A stretch of DNA of 35,736 nucleotides from WFQV01 sp964611145 (GTDB lineage: Bacteria > Bacteroidota > Ignavibacteria > Ignavibacteriales > Melioribacteraceae). The notes under the pieces were generated by a model that saw only the letters and a list, made by a program, of their open reading frames with translations, ran no database searches and was not told the DNA's origin. Below are positions 1 through 8,161 of this stretch, piece after piece; the first letter of the stretch is position 1, and each line of letters starts with the position of its first letter. The stretch spans positions 1-35,736 of the forward strand of contig CAZSYM010000020.1 of assembly GCA_964611145.1 (NCBI GenBank), written 5' to 3'. The translations under genes and the position numbers were made by a program.

Positions 1-4
1 AAAT

Positions 5-35
5 TTTGAAATTCATTTCGAGGGGAATAAATTTT
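5..35 (+). promoter_or_regulatory. candidate promoter of cmoA-cmoB
   Basis: TTTG at 5-8 is followed after 19 bases by TAAATTTT at 28-35. This is one base from the TAnnTTTG element of Bacteroidota primary-sigma promoters. It predicts a start near 41-43 and a leader of about 18 bases before the cmoA ATG at 60. Only the sequence match supports it. Confidence 0.4.
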
Positions 36-59
36 AATTCGAAAAATATGAGAATGTGA

Positions 60-788
60 ATGGAGAAAAAGGATAACGTCTTTGCGGGAAATATCGAAAA
101 GATAGTCGATTTCAAATTCGATGAAAAAGTGGCGAATGTTTTCGAGGACATGCTCAGGCGTTCCATTCCGGGCTACGGCACAATCATAACGGTTACGGGC
201 ATGTTTGCGGAAAAATATGCTCAACCGCAAACAAACATTTACGACTTGGGAACATCTCTCGGTGCGTCCGCTTTGGCAATGCAACAACGTATAAAAACGG
301 AGGGATGCAAAATCTTTGCCGTGGACAATTCGAAGGCAATGATTGAAAGGGCAAAAAGATTTATAGACAATTCAAAACACCGAACACCAATCGAACTTGT
401 GCTGGCGGATGTTAGGAACGTCAATATTCACAACGCTTCGATTGTGGTATTGAACCTCACACTTCAGTTTATCAAGCCTTCGGAAAGAGAAGCGTTGATA
501 AAAAAAATCTACGACGGAATGGTTAAAAACGGAATTTTGATTTTGACGGAAAAAGTGACATTCAGCGACACCGCTTTGAACTCCCGGCAATCGGAGAGAT
601 ATTACGATTTCAAAGCCTTCATGGGATACAGTCAATTGGAAATAAGTCGCAAGCGCGACGCCTTGGAAAATGTAATGATTCTCGATTCCTTAGAAACACA
701 CTACGAAAGACTACGCAAAGTCGGTTTCCGACATTTCGACAAATGGTTCCAAGTATTCAATTTCATTTCCATAATAGCACAAAAATGA
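60..788 (+). CDS. cmoA: carboxy-S-adenosyl-L-methionine synthase CmoA
   Basis: This enzyme converts S-adenosylmethionine and prephenate into carboxy-SAM, the cofactor CmoB uses to make cmo5U at position 34 of tRNA. The 242-residue product is close to the usual length (about 247 in E. coli) and aligns from end to end. Visible landmarks are the FDEKVANVFEDM segment near residues 20-31, the SAM-binding loop YDLGTSLGA at 61-69, the DNSKAMIERA helix after the second strand, LNLTLQF in the middle, and the family-typical ENVMILDSLETH and KWFQVFNF stretches near the C-terminus. The ATG at 60 is the first usable start, because an ATG at 49 runs straight into TGA. The stop overlaps the cmoB start as ATGA, so the pair is very probably translationally coupled. 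Confidence 0.95.
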   Translation: MEKKDNVFAGNIEKIVDFKFDEKVANVFEDMLRRSIPGYGTIITVTGMFAEKYAQPQTNIYDLGTSLGASALAMQQRIKTEGCKIFAVDNSKAMIERAKRFIDNSKHRTPIELVLADVRNVNIHNASIVVLNLTLQFIKPSEREALIKKIYDGMVKNGILILTEKVTFSDTALNSRQSERYYDFKAFMGYSQLEISRKRDALENVMILDSLETHYERLRKVGFRHFDKWFQVFNFISIIAQK

Positions 789-1744
789 ATTACGAAACCT
801 TTTTCGAATTTGCGGAAGAAAACAATTTTGCAAGCAAGTTCCCGCACTTGCGCGAACACCTTGAAAACACGAAACAACACGGTGACTATGAGCGTTTCAA
901 CTCGATTCTAAAAGGGCTACCTCGCTTAGAAGCTCGGCAATATTCTTTCAACGAGAGTTACATCAAAATAGGCGAAAAGGGAGAAATTACGGAAACGCTC
1001 AAATCCCGACTGGAAAGCTCGCTTCGTTCTTTAATCCCTTGGCGCAAAGGACCTTACGAATTGTTCGGCATTAAGATTGAGAGCGAGTGGCGTTCCGATT
1101 TCAAATGGGACAGATTAAAGAACTTTCTAAAGCCCTTGAAAAATAAGCTGATTCTGGACGTGGGAAGCGGGAACGGTTATCATTGTTGGCGAATGCGAGG
1201 CGGCGGAGCGCGCGGAGTAATCGGGATTGACCCTTATCTTCTGAGCGTCGTACAATTCAATGCAATCAAGCACTTCGTATCGCATGAACCCGTATGGGTA
1301 TTACCTATCGGGACGGAACAAATGCCGGAAAATTTAAATCTTTTCGATACCGTTTTTTCCATGGGGGTGCTTTATCACCGCCGTTCTCCCTTCGAACATC
1401 TTTTTTCACTCAAAAGCTTTTTACGGGAAGGCGGAGAACTTATTTTGGAAACACTCGTAATAGAAGGCAAAAAGGGAGAAGTGCTGGTACCGGAAGGTCG
1501 CTACGCAAAGATGCGCAACGTTTGGTTTATTCCCTCCCCTCTTACATTGGAAAGTTGGTTGAAACGCACGGGCTTCAAAAATATTCATCTGATAAACGTA
1601 ACGAAAACAACACTCGAGGAGCAAAGGAAAACGGATTGGATGCCGTGGGAATCCTTACAAGATTTCCTTTCGCCATCCGACGAAAACAAAACAATAGAAG
1701 GTTATCCCGCTCCGCGTAGAGCAATTTTCATTTGTGAAAAATAA
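785..1744 (+). CDS. cmoB: tRNA U34 carboxymethyltransferase CmoB
   Basis: CmoB transfers a carboxymethyl group from carboxy-SAM to 5-hydroxyuridine 34, giving cmo5U, which widens wobble decoding. The 319-residue product compares with 323 in E. coli. It shows PWRKGPYELFGI near residues 85-96, EWRSDFKWDR at 101-110, the Rossmann loop LDVGSGNGYHCWRM at 124-137, GIDP at 147-150 and FSMGVLYHRRSP at 191-202, all recognisable CmoB motifs. The open frame extends upstream to 743, but the ATG at 785 fits the family N-terminus and makes the ATGA overlap with cmoA. The gene ends 7 bp before the convergent GNAT gene. Confidence 0.95.
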   Translation: MNYETFFEFAEENNFASKFPHLREHLENTKQHGDYERFNSILKGLPRLEARQYSFNESYIKIGEKGEITETLKSRLESSLRSLIPWRKGPYELFGIKIESEWRSDFKWDRLKNFLKPLKNKLILDVGSGNGYHCWRMRGGGARGVIGIDPYLLSVVQFNAIKHFVSHEPVWVLPIGTEQMPENLNLFDTVFSMGVLYHRRSPFEHLFSLKSFLREGGELILETLVIEGKKGEVLVPEGRYAKMRNVWFIPSPLTLESWLKRTGFKNIHLINVTKTTLEEQRKTDWMPWESLQDFLSPSDENKTIEGYPAPRRAIFICEK

Positions 1745-1751
1745 GGCGTTC

Positions 1752-2255
1752 TTAATCATCGAGTTTTTTATAACCGATAAAATGCCGAACCGATGTTGTT
1801 CCCATTTCAAAAGGTTCCTCTTTAACAAACTCGAAACCAAGTCTTTTGTACCAATTCAACGCACCGCGGTTCCGCTCCATAACCCCAATCCAAATTTCAC
1901 GATAGCCTCTTTTTTTACTCTCCCCAAAAGCAAAGTCCATCAATTTTCCACCATAGCCCTTGCCTTGATTATCGGGTAAAATATAAATCGATGAGAGGTA
2001 AATTCTTTTTTCACGGGGAACCTCTTTCAATCTCAAATACCCGACCGCATATCCTTTCGCCACCGCCAGAAAAAGCGAATCGAAAGGGCTCCCAAGCATC
2101 TTCTTTAACTCGGAATCCGAATAAACGGTTTCAAGATATTTCGTCCTATCCCGTTCGGGAATAAAATCGTAAGCCTTCGCCCAACTTTTTTGCAAGATAT
2201 TTCTAATTGTATCGAAATCGTTTTCGGTACAATCTCTTATCTCGAGTTCTTCCAT
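1752..2255 (-). CDS. GNAT-family N-acetyltransferase
   Basis: This 167-residue single-domain protein is an acetyl-CoA-dependent N-acetyltransferase of unknown substrate. It has a strand reading LSSIYILPDNQGKGYGGKL near residues 87-105, where Q-GKGYG is the pyrophosphate-binding motif A, followed by NRGALNWYKRLGFE near 128-141, the usual motif B ending. Its ATG shares one base with the stop of the upstream nucleotidyltransferase (TAATG), so it is the last gene of a tightly coupled three-gene unit with sugar kinase and nucleotidyltransferase functions. An amino-sugar or cell-wall substrate is therefore possible, but it could equally be a ribosomal-protein or small-molecule acetyltransferase. 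Confidence 0.85.
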   Translation of the reverse strand: MEELEIRDCTENDFDTIRNILQKSWAKAYDFIPERDRTKYLETVYSDSELKKMLGSPFDSLFLAVAKGYAVGYLRLKEVPREKRIYLSSIYILPDNQGKGYGGKLMDFAFGESKKRGYREIWIGVMERNRGALNWYKRLGFEFVKEEPFEMGTTSVRHFIGYKKLDD

Positions 2256-2989
2256 TATTTCCGTTCTTTCCGTTTCAAAAAATCTTCGGCTTCTTTCAAT
2301 TTCTCGGGCGTTCCCACATCAAACCAATAATCCGAATCATGGCGGAAAGCTAAAATCTTATTTCCGGCTGCCAGATTAAGATAAAGTTCAATAATTGAAA
2401 AAACATCGCGTGCGGGCATCATATTGAAAATAGAGGGGGAAACAATTTGCACGCCGCTAAAAGCCAATGGTTTCAAGGCATCGAGAGAATCACGAATAAG
2501 AATTCTTTCGCCGATTTTTTCGTTTTCCCAACCGCAAAGCTTTTGCTCGGCATTAAATAAAAGTCTGCGCGAGGAATCCCGCCGACGCACCGCAAGAGTG
2601 GCAAGAGCATTGTGGGTTTCATGGAATTCAAGTATTCGATTAAAATCGAGATTCGTAATAATATCAACATTATGAAGCAGAAAGGGGGAGGGTTCATCGA
2701 AAAACCACGCCGCTTTTTTCAATCCTCCACCGGTATCCAAAAGCTTTTCCCTCTCGTCTGAAAATTCTATTCTTATACCAAAAGAATCCCGGGCTTTGAC
2801 AAAATCCATTATTTGCTCGGCAAAATAACAGACATTGATTATTATTTCGTTTACTCCGAAGGAAATTAATCTTTCTATTACCCTTTGCAGCAACGGTTTC
2901 CCGTTCACTTCCACGAGAGCCTTCGGCATGCGGGAAGTTATCGGCTTAAGGCGTTCGCCTTTACCGGCAGCAAAAATCATGGCTTTCAT
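2255..2989 (-). CDS. sugar-1-phosphate nucleotidyltransferase, MurU-like
   Basis: This 244-residue protein belongs to the nucleotidyltransferase (GT-A fold) family that activates sugar-1-phosphates. The N-terminal signature FAAGKGERLKP lies at residues 6-16, PKALVEVNGKPLL follows, and HNVDII near residue 107 supplies the metal-binding Asp. The length and the pairing with an AmgK-like kinase match MurU, the N-acetylmuramate-alpha-1-phosphate uridylyltransferase of the peptidoglycan recycling shunt described in Pseudomonas. The start overlaps the stop of the kinase gene as ATGA. MurU is inferred from neighbourhood. A mannose- or glucose-1-phosphate transferase cannot be excluded from sequence alone. 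Confidence 0.8.
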   Translation of the reverse strand: MKAMIFAAGKGERLKPITSRMPKALVEVNGKPLLQRVIERLISFGVNEIIINVCYFAEQIMDFVKARDSFGIRIEFSDEREKLLDTGGGLKKAAWFFDEPSPFLLHNVDIITNLDFNRILEFHETHNALATLAVRRRDSSRRLLFNAEQKLCGWENEKIGERILIRDSLDALKPLAFSGVQIVSPSIFNMMPARDVFSIIELYLNLAAGNKILAFRHDSDYWFDVGTPEKLKEAEDFLKRKERK

Positions 2990-4413
2990 TCGGAAAGTTC
3001 CGTATGCGTTAGATTCACATTAACGTCGTATTTATCGGACAGATGTTTCGCCAAGGCTTCGGCGCAATAAACGGATCTATGCTGTCCTCCCGTGCATCCG
3101 AAATTAACCATTAAATGAGTGAATTTTCTCGTTATATAATTTTCCACCGTCAAATCCACCAGTCCGAAAACATGCCTCAAATATTTTTTCACCTCGCTTT
3201 TTTGCTCAAGAAAATCAATAACCTCGGCATCCTTACCGTTCAAAAGCTTGTATTCATCGAATCTTCCGGGGTTCAGCAAGCCTCGGCAATCGAAAACGAA
3301 GCCGCCGCCGTTACCGGAATCGTCGTTCGGAATTCCCTTTTTGTACGAAAAACTCGTTATCGTAACTTTAAGTTTATACTCTCTGCTCTTGGAGAATTTT
3401 TTCAAACTCTTGGAACGCACCATTCTGCGCAGGGCATCGAAAAGACGAGGCAATTTAACGGGCAGTTCCACATTTTCCAGGAACCATTCCAGGTTCTCGA
3501 TAGCGTAAGGAATGCTTTTCAAAAAATGTTCTTTTCTTTCATAAAAACCGCGGAAGCCATACGCCCCCATAGCTTGCAATATCCTTATCAACACGTAGCC
3601 GTAATAATATTGGACAAATTCATGTCGGTCAAATTCCATATATTCGGAAAGCACATCCATATAATACCGAAGCAGTTCGTTCCGTATCGGTTGAGGGATA
3701 TCGGCTTTGGCATCATAAAGGAGCGAGGCAACGTCGTATTGCAAGGCTCCCTTCCGCCCGCCCTGATAGTCAATAAAATAAGGCTTGTTGTTAAGGAGCA
3801 TTACGTTTCGACTTTGAAAATCACGATAAAGGAAATAATTTCTATCCGCACTCAAAAGGAAGTCGGTAAATTTTTTAAAATCCTTCTCAAGCCCCTGTTC
3901 TTCGAAAGGGATTTTCGCAAGTTTCAAGAAATAATATTTAAAATAATTCAAATCCCACATCATCGATTGTCTGTCGAAACGCTTACGGGGATAGCACACG
4001 GAAAAATCCAAATCCTTCGCCGCCTCAATTTGGAATCGTGGCAATTCCTCCAAAACTTTCTTGTAAATATCAAAAGCCTCGCTTGGAAACTCTCCGTTTT
4101 TCCGAAGCGCCGTTAAGAAAGCGAACAATGTGGTATCGCCAAGGTCTTCCTCCAAATAAATATTCTTTCGCAAATCCCTTGCGTATATTCGTGGTACGCT
4201 TAATCCCTTCGCCGCGAAATGTTCGCTAAAGGAAAGGAAAGCCTTGTTTTCCTTTTTATCGGGATTAAACACTCCGATTGCATTTTTACTTTTACTTTTT
4301 ATCCGAAAATATTGCCTTTCGGAGCCGGAGGGTGGCAAAGGGTAAAATTCCGTAGGGGTTTCCCCCGCCCATTTTTCAAAAAGCTTTGTTAGGTTTTCTT
4401 TTATTTCGGTCAT
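2986..4413 (-). CDS. fusion: AmgK-like amino-sugar kinase with RapZ C-terminal domain
   Basis: This is a 475-residue two-domain protein. Residues 1 to about 330 form an aminoglycoside-phosphotransferase (APH) fold with LYRDFQSRNVM as catalytic loop (Asp and Asn kept, usual His replaced by Tyr) and FIDYQGG as the metal-binding Asp motif followed by YDVASLLYDA, as in AmgK, the anomeric MurNAc/GlcNAc kinase. From about residue 348 to the end it matches the C-terminal half of RapZ: SFSYKKGIP, FVFDCRGLLNP and the hallmark GCTGGQHRSVYCAE. In E. coli that half binds glucosamine-6-phosphate and the GlmZ RNA. The RapZ P-loop domain is absent. I chose the ATG at 4413, two bases after a GAGAG stretch; a GTG one codon upstream is also possible. 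A TTGACA-like box overlaps the stop of the preceding symporter gene, but its -10 is weak. Confidence 0.85.
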   Translation of the reverse strand: MTEIKENLTKLFEKWAGETPTEFYPLPPSGSERQYFRIKSKSKNAIGVFNPDKKENKAFLSFSEHFAAKGLSVPRIYARDLRKNIYLEEDLGDTTLFAFLTALRKNGEFPSEAFDIYKKVLEELPRFQIEAAKDLDFSVCYPRKRFDRQSMMWDLNYFKYYFLKLAKIPFEEQGLEKDFKKFTDFLLSADRNYFLYRDFQSRNVMLLNNKPYFIDYQGGRKGALQYDVASLLYDAKADIPQPIRNELLRYYMDVLSEYMEFDRHEFVQYYYGYVLIRILQAMGAYGFRGFYERKEHFLKSIPYAIENLEWFLENVELPVKLPRLFDALRRMVRSKSLKKFSKSREYKLKVTITSFSYKKGIPNDDSGNGGGFVFDCRGLLNPGRFDEYKLLNGKDAEVIDFLEQKSEVKKYLRHVFGLVDLTVENYITRKFTHLMVNFGCTGGQHRSVYCAEALAKHLSDKYDVNVNLTHTELSE

Positions 4414-4472
4414 CACTCTCTCGAAAAAAATAATTTCGTTTTTAAAGTTAGTAAATTAAAATCAATCTATTG

Positions 4473-5690
4473 TCAAACCTTCAATTCCTCACCTTCGGAT
4501 TTTGCTATTATTACTGCACAAGCGGAATCGCTCCATACGTTTACGGTTGTTCTCATCATATCCAATATTCTATCCACGGCGAGAATTAATCCCACGCCTT
4601 CCAGGGGCAATCCGATAACCGAGAGAACGACGGTAATCATAACCAAGCCAGCCATTGGTATTCCCGCCGCGCCTATGGAAGCAAGTAAAGCGGCAATTGC
4701 CATTAAAAACTGTTGCAGAAAAGGTATGTGCAAGCCGTAAGCTTGTGCAATAAACATCGCGGCTACAAGTTCGTACAATGCGGTTCCGTCCATGTTGACT
4801 GTGGCGCCCAAAGGCAAAACAAAACTTGTAATCTTATTCGAAACTCCGCTGTTATGCTCCACCGCTTCCATAGTCAAGGGCAAAGTCGCGCTTGAAGAGG
4901 CGGTCGAAAAGGCCGTGAGCAACGCGGTTGCCATGCCACGAGCATGTTTCAAAGGATTCGATTTACCGGCATATTTTATCAACAAAGGCAGAGTAACGAA
5001 AGCATGAAATATCAAGGCAAGAATGACGGTTAACATGTAAAGTCCCAAACTGGAAACCACTCCGCCAAGATTACCCTTCGCCGCTTGCACGGCAACAACT
5101 TTTGCAACGATGCCGAATATACCGAGAGGAGCAAACATAATTATGAACGAGGTGATTTTCATCATCACTTCGAAAAAAGCGTTGAAAAAATCTTTCAAAA
5201 CGGTTTCGTATTTTTCGGAAACCCGAGTAATGAAATAACCCACGAGCATGGAAAAGAAGATTATGCCGAGCATATTGCCTTTTTCGAAAGCAACGAAAAT
5301 ATTCTTAGGAACAATATTCAAAAGAGTCGTTCCGAAAGATTCCTTCGCACTCGCCAAACCCTCTACGGACTGTGCCAATCCCAAATCCACTCCTACTCCG
5401 GGGCGGATAATATTCACCAAAAACATTCCCGTAAATATTGCAAGCAAGCTTGTGAGCAAATAATATCCTATGGTTTTAAGCCCCAAGCGTCCGAAATCCT
5501 TTGCCCCGCCGATATTTGCAACACCCGAAATAATGGAACTGAGAATCAAGGGGACAATAACCATTTTCAGAGCGTTCAAAAAAAGCACTCCCAACCATGA
5601 GACATAAGAAACATAGCGAGGCAATACCAATCCGTAAACAATTCCTAAAATCAAGGCAATTAAGATTTGCCAATGTAATTTTAGTTTCAT
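4473..5690 (-). CDS. dicarboxylate/amino acid:cation symporter (GltP/GltPh type)
   Basis: This is an inner-membrane secondary transporter of the DAACS family, 405 residues with the expected eight membrane spans and two hairpins. Visible motifs are SSSATLP at 265-271 (hairpin 1), NMDGT at 299-303 (sodium-binding TM7), GIPMAG at 343-348 (hairpin 2) and DMMRTTVNVWSD at 377-388 (TM8). The Arg in DMMRT corresponds to the GltPh arginine that contacts the side-chain carboxylate, which favours glutamate or aspartate (or C4-dicarboxylates) over neutral amino acids. The gene begins 11 bp after hemW ends, so it is probably co-transcribed with hemW, without an obvious functional link. Confidence 0.92.
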   Translation of the reverse strand: MKLKLHWQILIALILGIVYGLVLPRYVSYVSWLGVLFLNALKMVIVPLILSSIISGVANIGGAKDFGRLGLKTIGYYLLTSLLAIFTGMFLVNIIRPGVGVDLGLAQSVEGLASAKESFGTTLLNIVPKNIFVAFEKGNMLGIIFFSMLVGYFITRVSEKYETVLKDFFNAFFEVMMKITSFIIMFAPLGIFGIVAKVVAVQAAKGNLGGVVSSLGLYMLTVILALIFHAFVTLPLLIKYAGKSNPLKHARGMATALLTAFSTASSSATLPLTMEAVEHNSGVSNKITSFVLPLGATVNMDGTALYELVAAMFIAQAYGLHIPFLQQFLMAIAALLASIGAAGIPMAGLVMITVVLSVIGLPLEGVGLILAVDRILDMMRTTVNVWSDSACAVIIAKSEGEELKV

Positions 5691-5701
5691 CCTTCAACCC
5701 G

Positions 5702-6862
5702 TTAATTTTTGAAGTTTAACAAAATCTCGTCGCAAAGCGCAAAGCCTTTTTCCGTAAGAACTATTTTATCCCGTACAAATTTAATCAAATGTTCTTTAGT
5801 TAAAAATTCCAAATAATCTTTGTTCCGCTTTTCCCAATCGGGGGAAAATTCCTTACGAAGGCGTTTCAAATCCAACCCTTCGCTACGTAAGGCAAGCATG
5901 ACGAATTCCTCCGTTCTTTGCTTTTCCGTAAGCGCCTCGGAGTTTCTTTCGGCATTACCCTTTTGCTCTATTTCATAAATATACTTCCTTAAACTCGAAT
6001 AATTCCACCAACGTTTGTTTGCCACGAAGGAATGCGCCGAAGGACCGAAACCCAAATATTCCTCGTAACGCCAATAAAACAAATTATGCAAGCATTCAAA
6101 ACCCGGGAGAGCGAAGTTCGAAACCTCGTAATGACGGAAGCCATGCTCGTGAAGAAATTTCATAGTAAACTCGTACAAATCCGCCTCGTAGTCTTCGTCC
6201 TGGATTTTTACTTTCCCGTCCAGAACAAGTTTGTTAAGTATCGTCCCTCTTTCCAAAATCAAGCTGTAGGCGGAAATATGTTTGACGGGCAAAGCGACAG
6301 CCTTGCGGAGATTCTCCTCCCAAATTTTCTTTGTTTGACCGGGAAGATTAAAAATCAAATCAATTCCGATATTTTCGAAACCGACCTTTTCCGCATCGAG
6401 AACGGTTCGTTCGGCATCTTGAGAATTGTGAATGCGTGTCAGAAATTTCAACTCCTCGTCGTCGAACGATTGCACTCCCACGCTCAATCTATTAACGCCG
6501 ACCTCAAGAAAACCCTTTAATTTACGGGCGTCAACCGTTCCCGGGTTTGTTTCCAAAGTTATTTCAAGGTTTTCCGCAACATCAAAATTTGAAAAAAGCG
6601 TCCGGAGTATTTCGCCCACTTCCGAGGGAGTCAAAAGGGAAGGTGTTCCACCGCCGAAAAACACGGTACGTACTTTTCTCCCTTTGCGATAGCGCTCTCC
6701 ATAATTCCTAATCTCCCTTTTCAAAGCAAGAAGAAACGCCTCTCGATTCTCAAAATTTATTATCGAGTAAAAATCACAATAAATACACTTATGTTCACAG
6801 AAAGGGATATGAATATAAACAGCCAAATCGGACAAAACGGAGCCCTTGATATTATTGAACAT
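5702..6862 (-). CDS. hemW: radical SAM heme chaperone HemW
   Basis: This radical-SAM protein of the HemN/HemW family is thought to bind and deliver heme. Starting at ATG 6862 it has 386 residues. YIHIPFCEHKCIYCDF places the cluster cysteines at 22, 26 and 29. FFGGGTPSLL follows near 68-77, and HNLFYW at 259-264 is the HNxxYW heme-binding signature that separates HemW from true coproporphyrinogen dehydrogenase HemN. The frame stays open to 6934, but an intrinsic terminator at 6904-6931 sits inside that extension, so a start at 6862 (or 6889) is much more likely. A TTG start a few codons further in, preceded by AAGGG, is a second possibility. Confidence 0.92.
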   Translation of the reverse strand: MFNNIKGSVLSDLAVYIHIPFCEHKCIYCDFYSIINFENREAFLLALKREIRNYGERYRKGRKVRTVFFGGGTPSLLTPSEVGEILRTLFSNFDVAENLEITLETNPGTVDARKLKGFLEVGVNRLSVGVQSFDDEELKFLTRIHNSQDAERTVLDAEKVGFENIGIDLIFNLPGQTKKIWEENLRKAVALPVKHISAYSLILERGTILNKLVLDGKVKIQDEDYEADLYEFTMKFLHEHGFRHYEVSNFALPGFECLHNLFYWRYEEYLGFGPSAHSFVANKRWWNYSSLRKYIYEIEQKGNAERNSEALTEKQRTEEFVMLALRSEGLDLKRLRKEFSPDWEKRNKDYLEFLTKEHLIKFVRDKIVLTEKGFALCDEILLNFKN

Positions 6863-6903
6863 CGTAGAATTAATTTCCCGTGCTATCATTAGAGACGCAA
6901 GAT

Positions 6904-6931
6904 AAAAAGAGAGCGCCAAAACCGCACTCTC
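6904..6931 (-). terminator. intrinsic terminator after the DUF6588-like gene
   Basis: On the minus strand, GAGAGTGC pairs with GCGCTCTC (eight pairs, one of them U-G) around a seven-base loop and is followed at once by TTTTT. It lies 12 bases past the stop at 6944 and before the hemW ATG, so it separates the outer-membrane protein gene from hemW. Confidence 0.75.
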
Positions 6932-6943
6932 CAACCAACTTTA

Positions 6944-7996
6944 TTAGAAACCGAAGAACATCGATGCGGTGAAAGTGTTCGTTTTTGCTATTTTGTAGTC
7001 CGCCGCAATATTAAAGAAAAATATGTTCAATCTCGCTCCCACCAGAAGCCCGACATTGTTTTCACCTTCCAAATCAAGTTTGATTTGTTGTGTGGAAGGA
7101 CCTGCGGGAGTATCGAAAGCATAATCATAAGTCAAAGTGGTTGTAGCCGTTTCGTAAGTAATACCCGCATAAGGCGTGACGGACAAACCTATTCCCACTT
7201 GTCTGCTTACGTAAAGCCCGAACTGTGTGGCTTTGCTCTCGAAATAATCGCCGAAAGTCATTTTTTGAGTAAAATATCCGACGGAAAAATTCAGCGGCAA
7301 CGGAAGCGGAACCCACGAATTGATATTATGTAATATGCCGAATCCGAAAAGAGAAAGTTTTCCCACATCCTCAATTTCCAAGGTTGGAAACCATCGCAAA
7401 GCGGCTTGCGTTCCATAAACAGTTCCAATGTTTAATTGCACCGCTGCCGTCGGGAAAACGGACATGTCCAACACGCCTTTTATTGCATCAATATCCATTT
7501 CCGTAGCGACAATTTGCTTGCCATTGATTTCAGCTCCCGAAAATTCCAATTTTCCCGTTTCGTCTTTCGAGCCGATTACCGTAGGACCAGAAAGTTTAAC
7601 GTTAAATTCCTGTTTCAACATCGCCTCTTTCAAATCATCGTACTCAGCGTCCGATTTCGAATAACCGCTGTTTTGAAGTATATAATCCACTTCGGCAGAG
7701 CTGAATCGGAAAGGTGTGGTAACGCTAAAATTTTTACTTTCGGAATTTAAGAAAGAACCTATTCCCACAACTTTTACGTTGAAAGTAAATCCCAAGAGAG
7801 AGTTGCTGGGCGAGCCACTGAACCACCCCGAGTTTAAATTGGAGCTAAAAGCATTTGTCAAGGGTTGGACATAAGCCTTAGCGGCTTCCATACTCAGAGT
7901 ATTCAAAGATTCGTCCAAAGATTGGGCTTTGATTTGTTTTTCGGGAAAGAAGAAAAGAAGAGCCACAGCAAACAATAAAACAAAATACCGTTTCAT
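6944..7996 (-). CDS. secreted outer-membrane protein, DUF6588-like
   Basis: This is a 350-residue protein with a clear Sec signal peptide: MKRYF, a hydrophobic core to about residue 18, and cleavage near KAQ at 25. The mature part has a helical start (AKAYVQPLTNAF), then LNSGWFSGSP and LLGFTFNVKVVG, which resemble the DUF6588 family of Bacteroidota and relatives. The second half consists of alternating amphipathic strands ending in a C-terminal Phe (FFGF), typical of an outer-membrane beta-barrel. AAGG stands just before the ATG. It appears to be a single-gene transcript with its own terminator downstream. The function of the family is unknown to me. Confidence 0.75.
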   Translation of the reverse strand: MKRYFVLLFAVALLFFFPEKQIKAQSLDESLNTLSMEAAKAYVQPLTNAFSSNLNSGWFSGSPSNSLLGFTFNVKVVGIGSFLNSESKNFSVTTPFRFSSAEVDYILQNSGYSKSDAEYDDLKEAMLKQEFNVKLSGPTVIGSKDETGKLEFSGAEINGKQIVATEMDIDAIKGVLDMSVFPTAAVQLNIGTVYGTQAALRWFPTLEIEDVGKLSLFGFGILHNINSWVPLPLPLNFSVGYFTQKMTFGDYFESKATQFGLYVSRQVGIGLSVTPYAGITYETATTTLTYDYAFDTPAGPSTQQIKLDLEGENNVGLLVGARLNIFFFNIAADYKIAKTNTFTASMFFGF

Positions 7997-8161
7997 CCTT
8001 GCACCTTTCTATTTGTTAAGAGTTCAAAATTCAAAAAAGTGAAATTTAAAATTCATAATAGAAATTTTGAGTATCAAAGGCAATCGAAAGTGCAAGATAC
8101 GGAAAGAGGGAGGGCAAACTTCCCCGGCGGTATTCGAATTACTCCCAACGATCGTTGTTTT

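Noticed and set aside
3115..4116. 333-codon plus-strand frame
   Set aside because: It is fully antisense to the kinase-RapZ fusion, whose motifs are unambiguous; the antisense product matches nothing I know.
4443..4476. TTGACA box overlapping the symporter stop, ahead of the kinase-RapZ gene
   Set aside because: The -10 at 17-base spacing (TACTAA) is weak, and the TAACTTTA element is 23 bases from TTG, outside the usual spacing, so I did not list it as a promoter.
8146..8157. Perfect 12-bp palindrome CAACGATCGTTG just after the valS stop
   Set aside because: As RNA it can form only about a four-pair stem with a four-base loop, and no T-run follows on the minus strand, so it is not a convincing terminator. 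A protein-binding site cannot be supported from one copy.
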